Below, piece after piece: positions 4,288 to 5,723 of a stretch of DNA of 5,723 bases. The notes under the pieces are model-generated. The model worked only from the letters and a program-made list of their open reading frames with translations, made no database searches and had not been told where the DNA came from. This stretch comes from Chitinophagaceae bacterium (GTDB lineage: Bacteria > Bacteroidota > Bacteroidia > Chitinophagales > Chitinophagaceae). The stretch's first letter is position 1. The number at the start of each line of letters is the position of its first letter. The stretch lies in assembly GCA_947468255.1 (NCBI GenBank), contig CANIMM010000208.1:1-5723 (forward strand), given 5' to 3'. The translations under genes and the position numbers were made by a program.

Positions 4288-5109
4288 ATGAGTGCAACTA
4301 TAACAGCAGCAGATATTAATAAATTGCGTCAATCAACGGGTGCAGGCATGTTGGATTGCCGTAAAGCATTGACAGAAAGTAACGGTGATTTTGAAGCAGC
4401 CATTGATTGGTTGCGCAAACAGGGACAGAAGGTTGCCGCAAAGCGCAGCGACCGTGAAGCAAAAGAAGGCGTAATACTTGCAAAAACCACAGCGGATAAC
4501 AAAACCGGTATGATCGTTTGCATCAGTTGCGAAACTGATTTTGTAAGTAAAAATGCTGAGTTTGTAGCATTTTCTCAAAGCATTATGGATGCAGCCATTG
4601 CCCATAATGTAAGTTCTGCAGAAGCGTTGAACGAAGTTGAAATCAATGGAACAAAAGTAGCAGAGCTGATCAATGATAAATTGGCTGCTATCGGAGAAAA
4701 GATTGCTATTAAATTTGAACGTGTTGAAGCAGCCTATGTTGCCTCTTATATTCATGGTGCCAATCGCATGGGTGTATTGGTAGGGTTTAATAAGGAAGCA
4801 GGAGATGCGGGTAAGGATGTAGCCATGCAGATTGCTGCAATGAATCCACTTGCCGTTGACGAGTCCTCTATTGCTCCCGAAACCATCGCTAGGGAAAGAG
4901 ATATTGCCATTGAGCAAATTAAAGCAGAAGGGAAGCCAGCAGAAATGGCCGAGAAAATTGCTGTAGGAAAAGTGAATAAATTCTTTAAGGATAATACTTT
5001 GTTGGCACAGGCCTTTGTAAAAGATAATAGCAAAAGTGTTGCGGATTACCTGAAAAGCATTGATGCTGATTTGAAAGTGACCGAATTCAAAAGGGTAGCG
5101 CTAGGTTAA
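4288..5109 (+). CDS. tsf: Translation elongation factor Ts
   Basis: EF-Ts is the cytoplasmic nucleotide exchange factor that releases GDP from EF-Tu. The 273-residue protein is full length for the short bacterial form. The N-terminal UBA-like EF-Tu-binding domain shows LRQSTGAGMLDCRKAL (13-28) and GDFEAAIDWLRKQG (33-46). The core has the ETDFVSKNAEF motif (82-92), whose Asp84-Phe85 pair corresponds to the residues that wedge into EF-Tu near its Mg2+ site. Later blocks are YIHGANRMGVLV (154-165), AMQIAAMNPLAV (179-190) and KDNTLLAQAFVKDNSKSV (234-251). The ATG at 4288 gives the typical N-terminus; its leader is A/T-rich without Shine-Dalgarno. Position after rpsB is the usual pairing, though a strong hairpin lies between them. 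A terminator follows 19 nt after the stop. Confidence 0.98.
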   Translation: MSATITAADINKLRQSTGAGMLDCRKALTESNGDFEAAIDWLRKQGQKVAAKRSDREAKEGVILAKTTADNKTGMIVCISCETDFVSKNAEFVAFSQSIMDAAIAHNVSSAEALNEVEINGTKVAELINDKLAAIGEKIAIKFERVEAAYVASYIHGANRMGVLVGFNKEAGDAGKDVAMQIAAMNPLAVDESSIAPETIARERDIAIEQIKAEGKPAEMAEKIAVGKVNKFFKDNTLLAQAFVKDNSKSVADYLKSIDADLKVTEFKRVALG

Positions 5110-5128
5110 TCCAGGCAATCCTATTGAG

Positions 5129-5157
5129 AAAGGCGAAACGAAAGTTTCGCTTTTTTT
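5129..5157 (+). terminator. Intrinsic terminator after tsf
   Basis: GCGAAAC (5133-5139) pairs perfectly with GTTTCGC (5144-5150) around a GAAA tetraloop. The stem can extend outwards through a G-T wobble and A-T pairs to 5129/5154, and a run of seven T (5151-5157) follows. It begins 19 nt after the tsf stop and should end the r-protein/EF-Ts transcript before pyrH. Confidence 0.9.
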
Positions 5158-5178
5158 ATGCCTTCTCTATGCGCTTCG

Positions 5179-5186
5179 TATCTTTG
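5179..5186 (+). promoter_or_regulatory. Possible distal -7 box for pyrH
   Basis: TATCTTTG is an exact match to the Bacteroidota TAnnTTTG box, 21 nt beyond the tsf terminator and 105 nt before the pyrH ATG. No -33 element is evident. It is an alternative or additional pyrH promoter to the box at 5268-5275. Confidence 0.3.
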
Positions 5187-5230
5187 TTTTTTTAATTTTT
5201 ACTGGCTTAAGCTTTCCTATTTGAAGGGAT

Positions 5231-5246
5231 GTCTTTCAATAAAGAC
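5231..5246. promoter_or_regulatory. Inverted repeat in the pyrH upstream region
   Basis: GTCTTT (5231-5236) and AAAGAC (5241-5246) form a perfect 6-bp inverted repeat around CAAT. It sits where the -33 region of the proximal pyrH promoter candidate would fall, so it may be an operator, or an RNA hairpin if transcription starts at the distal box. Confidence 0.35.
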
Positions 5247-5267
5247 AGTAAAATAATTTTAAAAATA

Positions 5268-5275
5268 TATCTTCG
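5268..5275 (+). promoter_or_regulatory. Proximal candidate -7 box for pyrH
   Basis: TATCTTCG matches TAnnTTTG with one T-to-C change, the same variant seen before rplM. It ends 16 nt before the pyrH ATG, the same gap as between the ligA -7 box and its ATG, implying a leader of only a few nucleotides. Confidence 0.45.
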
Positions 5276-5288
5276 TTAAAATTTTAAC
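5275..5288. promoter_or_regulatory. Perfect 14-bp palindrome immediately before pyrH
   Basis: GTTAAAATTTTAAC is fully self-complementary and ends 3 nt before the pyrH ATG, touching the last base of the proximal -7 box and covering the likely transcription start. This position would suit a repressor site. The composition is almost all A/T, so chance cannot be excluded. Confidence 0.4.
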
Positions 5289-5291
5289 AAC

Positions 5292-5723
5292 ATGATACCA
5301 AAATTTAAGCGCGTACTTCTAAAGCTTTCCGGTGAATCTTTGATGGGAGATAAAAATTTTGGTTTGGATAGCCAGGTGATTAGTCGTTATGCGAAGGATA
5401 TTAAAACTATTATTGATTTGGGCGTTCAAGTTGCGATTGTAATTGGAGGAGGTAATATTTACCGTGGGATGAATGAGGCGGAAACAGGTATTGAGCGTGC
5501 ACAGGGCGACTATATGGGCATGTTGGCTACGGTGATTAACGGTATGGCCTTACAAAGTGGATTGGAGAAGGAGGGCGTTTATACCCGTTTACAAAGTGCT
5601 ATTAAAATGGAACAAATTGCAGAACCCTATATTCGCCGAAGAGCAATCAGACATTTGGAAAAAGGAAGGGTAGTGATTTTTGGTGCAGGTACTGGCAATC
5701 CTTATTTTACTACCGATACAGCG
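5292..5723 (+). CDS. pyrH: UMP kinase PyrH, N-terminal part (cut by the window edge)
   Basis: Bacterial UMP kinase, an amino-acid-kinase-fold enzyme, phosphorylates UMP to UDP with ATP in the cytoplasm, feeding UTP and CTP synthesis; the family is hexameric and regulated by UTP and GTP. The first 144 codons are present of a usual length near 235-240 residues; the frame is open to the right edge. Visible motifs are VLLKLSGESL (8-17) with the phosphate-binding lysine, VAIVIGGGNIYRG (47-59) forming the glycine-rich phosphate loop, GDYMGMLATVINGMAL (72-87) in the UMP-binding region, and FGAGTGNPYFTTDTA (130-144). The ATG at 5292 gives the standard N-terminus MIPKFKRVLLKLSGE. pyrH commonly lies next to rpsB-tsf in bacteria; here a terminator and candidate promoters make it look separately transcribed. 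Confidence 0.97.
   Translation, partial: MIPKFKRVLLKLSGESLMGDKNFGLDSQVISRYAKDIKTIIDLGVQVAIVIGGGNIYRGMNEAETGIERAQGDYMGMLATVINGMALQSGLEKEGVYTRLQSAIKMEQIAEPYIRRRAIRHLEKGRVVIFGAGTGNPYFTTDTA

Noticed and set aside
4333..4917. 194-codon minus-strand open frame opposite tsf
   Set aside because: It is entirely antisense to EF-Ts, whose motifs are unmistakable, and shows no protein family features.

Overview
The window looks like chromosomal, housekeeping DNA from a member of the Bacteroidota, probably near the Chitinophagaceae/Sphingobacteriia; this placement is inferred. The evidence is AT-rich DNA, start codons preceded by A-rich leaders with no clear Shine-Dalgarno sequence, -7-like boxes of the form TAnnTT(T/C)G, a NrtR/AraR-type Nudix-related regulator of the kind common in that phylum, and the gene order rplM-rpsI-rpsB-tsf with pyrH downstream.

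Layout. Positions 1-651 (minus strand) hold the first 217 residues of NAD+-dependent DNA ligase LigA, which runs off the left edge. A 505-bp divergent intergenic region (652-1156) with several inverted repeats but no gene separates it from a plus-strand Nudix-like transcriptional regulator (1157-1897). The catalytic Nudix box of this regulator is degenerate. It ends in a near-perfect intrinsic terminator (1930-1960). After a 274-bp leader with a candidate promoter and hairpin come ribosomal protein L13 (2245-2688), S9 (2764-3153), S2 (3233-4126) and elongation factor Ts (4288-5109), followed by an intrinsic terminator (5129-5157). The start of UMP kinase PyrH (5292-5723) runs off the right edge behind its own candidate promoter.

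The r-protein/EF-Ts cluster supplies ribosome parts and the factor that recharges EF-Tu, and PyrH feeds UTP/CTP synthesis; such clusters are growth-linked. The coding content is conventional. The less ordinary content is non-coding: tandem CAAATTTT repeats just upstream of both rpsI and rpsB, a 10-bp inverted repeat before rpsI, two strong hairpins between rpsB and tsf, a hairpin in the rplM leader, and a perfect 14-bp palindrome just ahead of pyrH. I found no convincing novel system, mobile element, CRISPR array, tRNA or rRNA.
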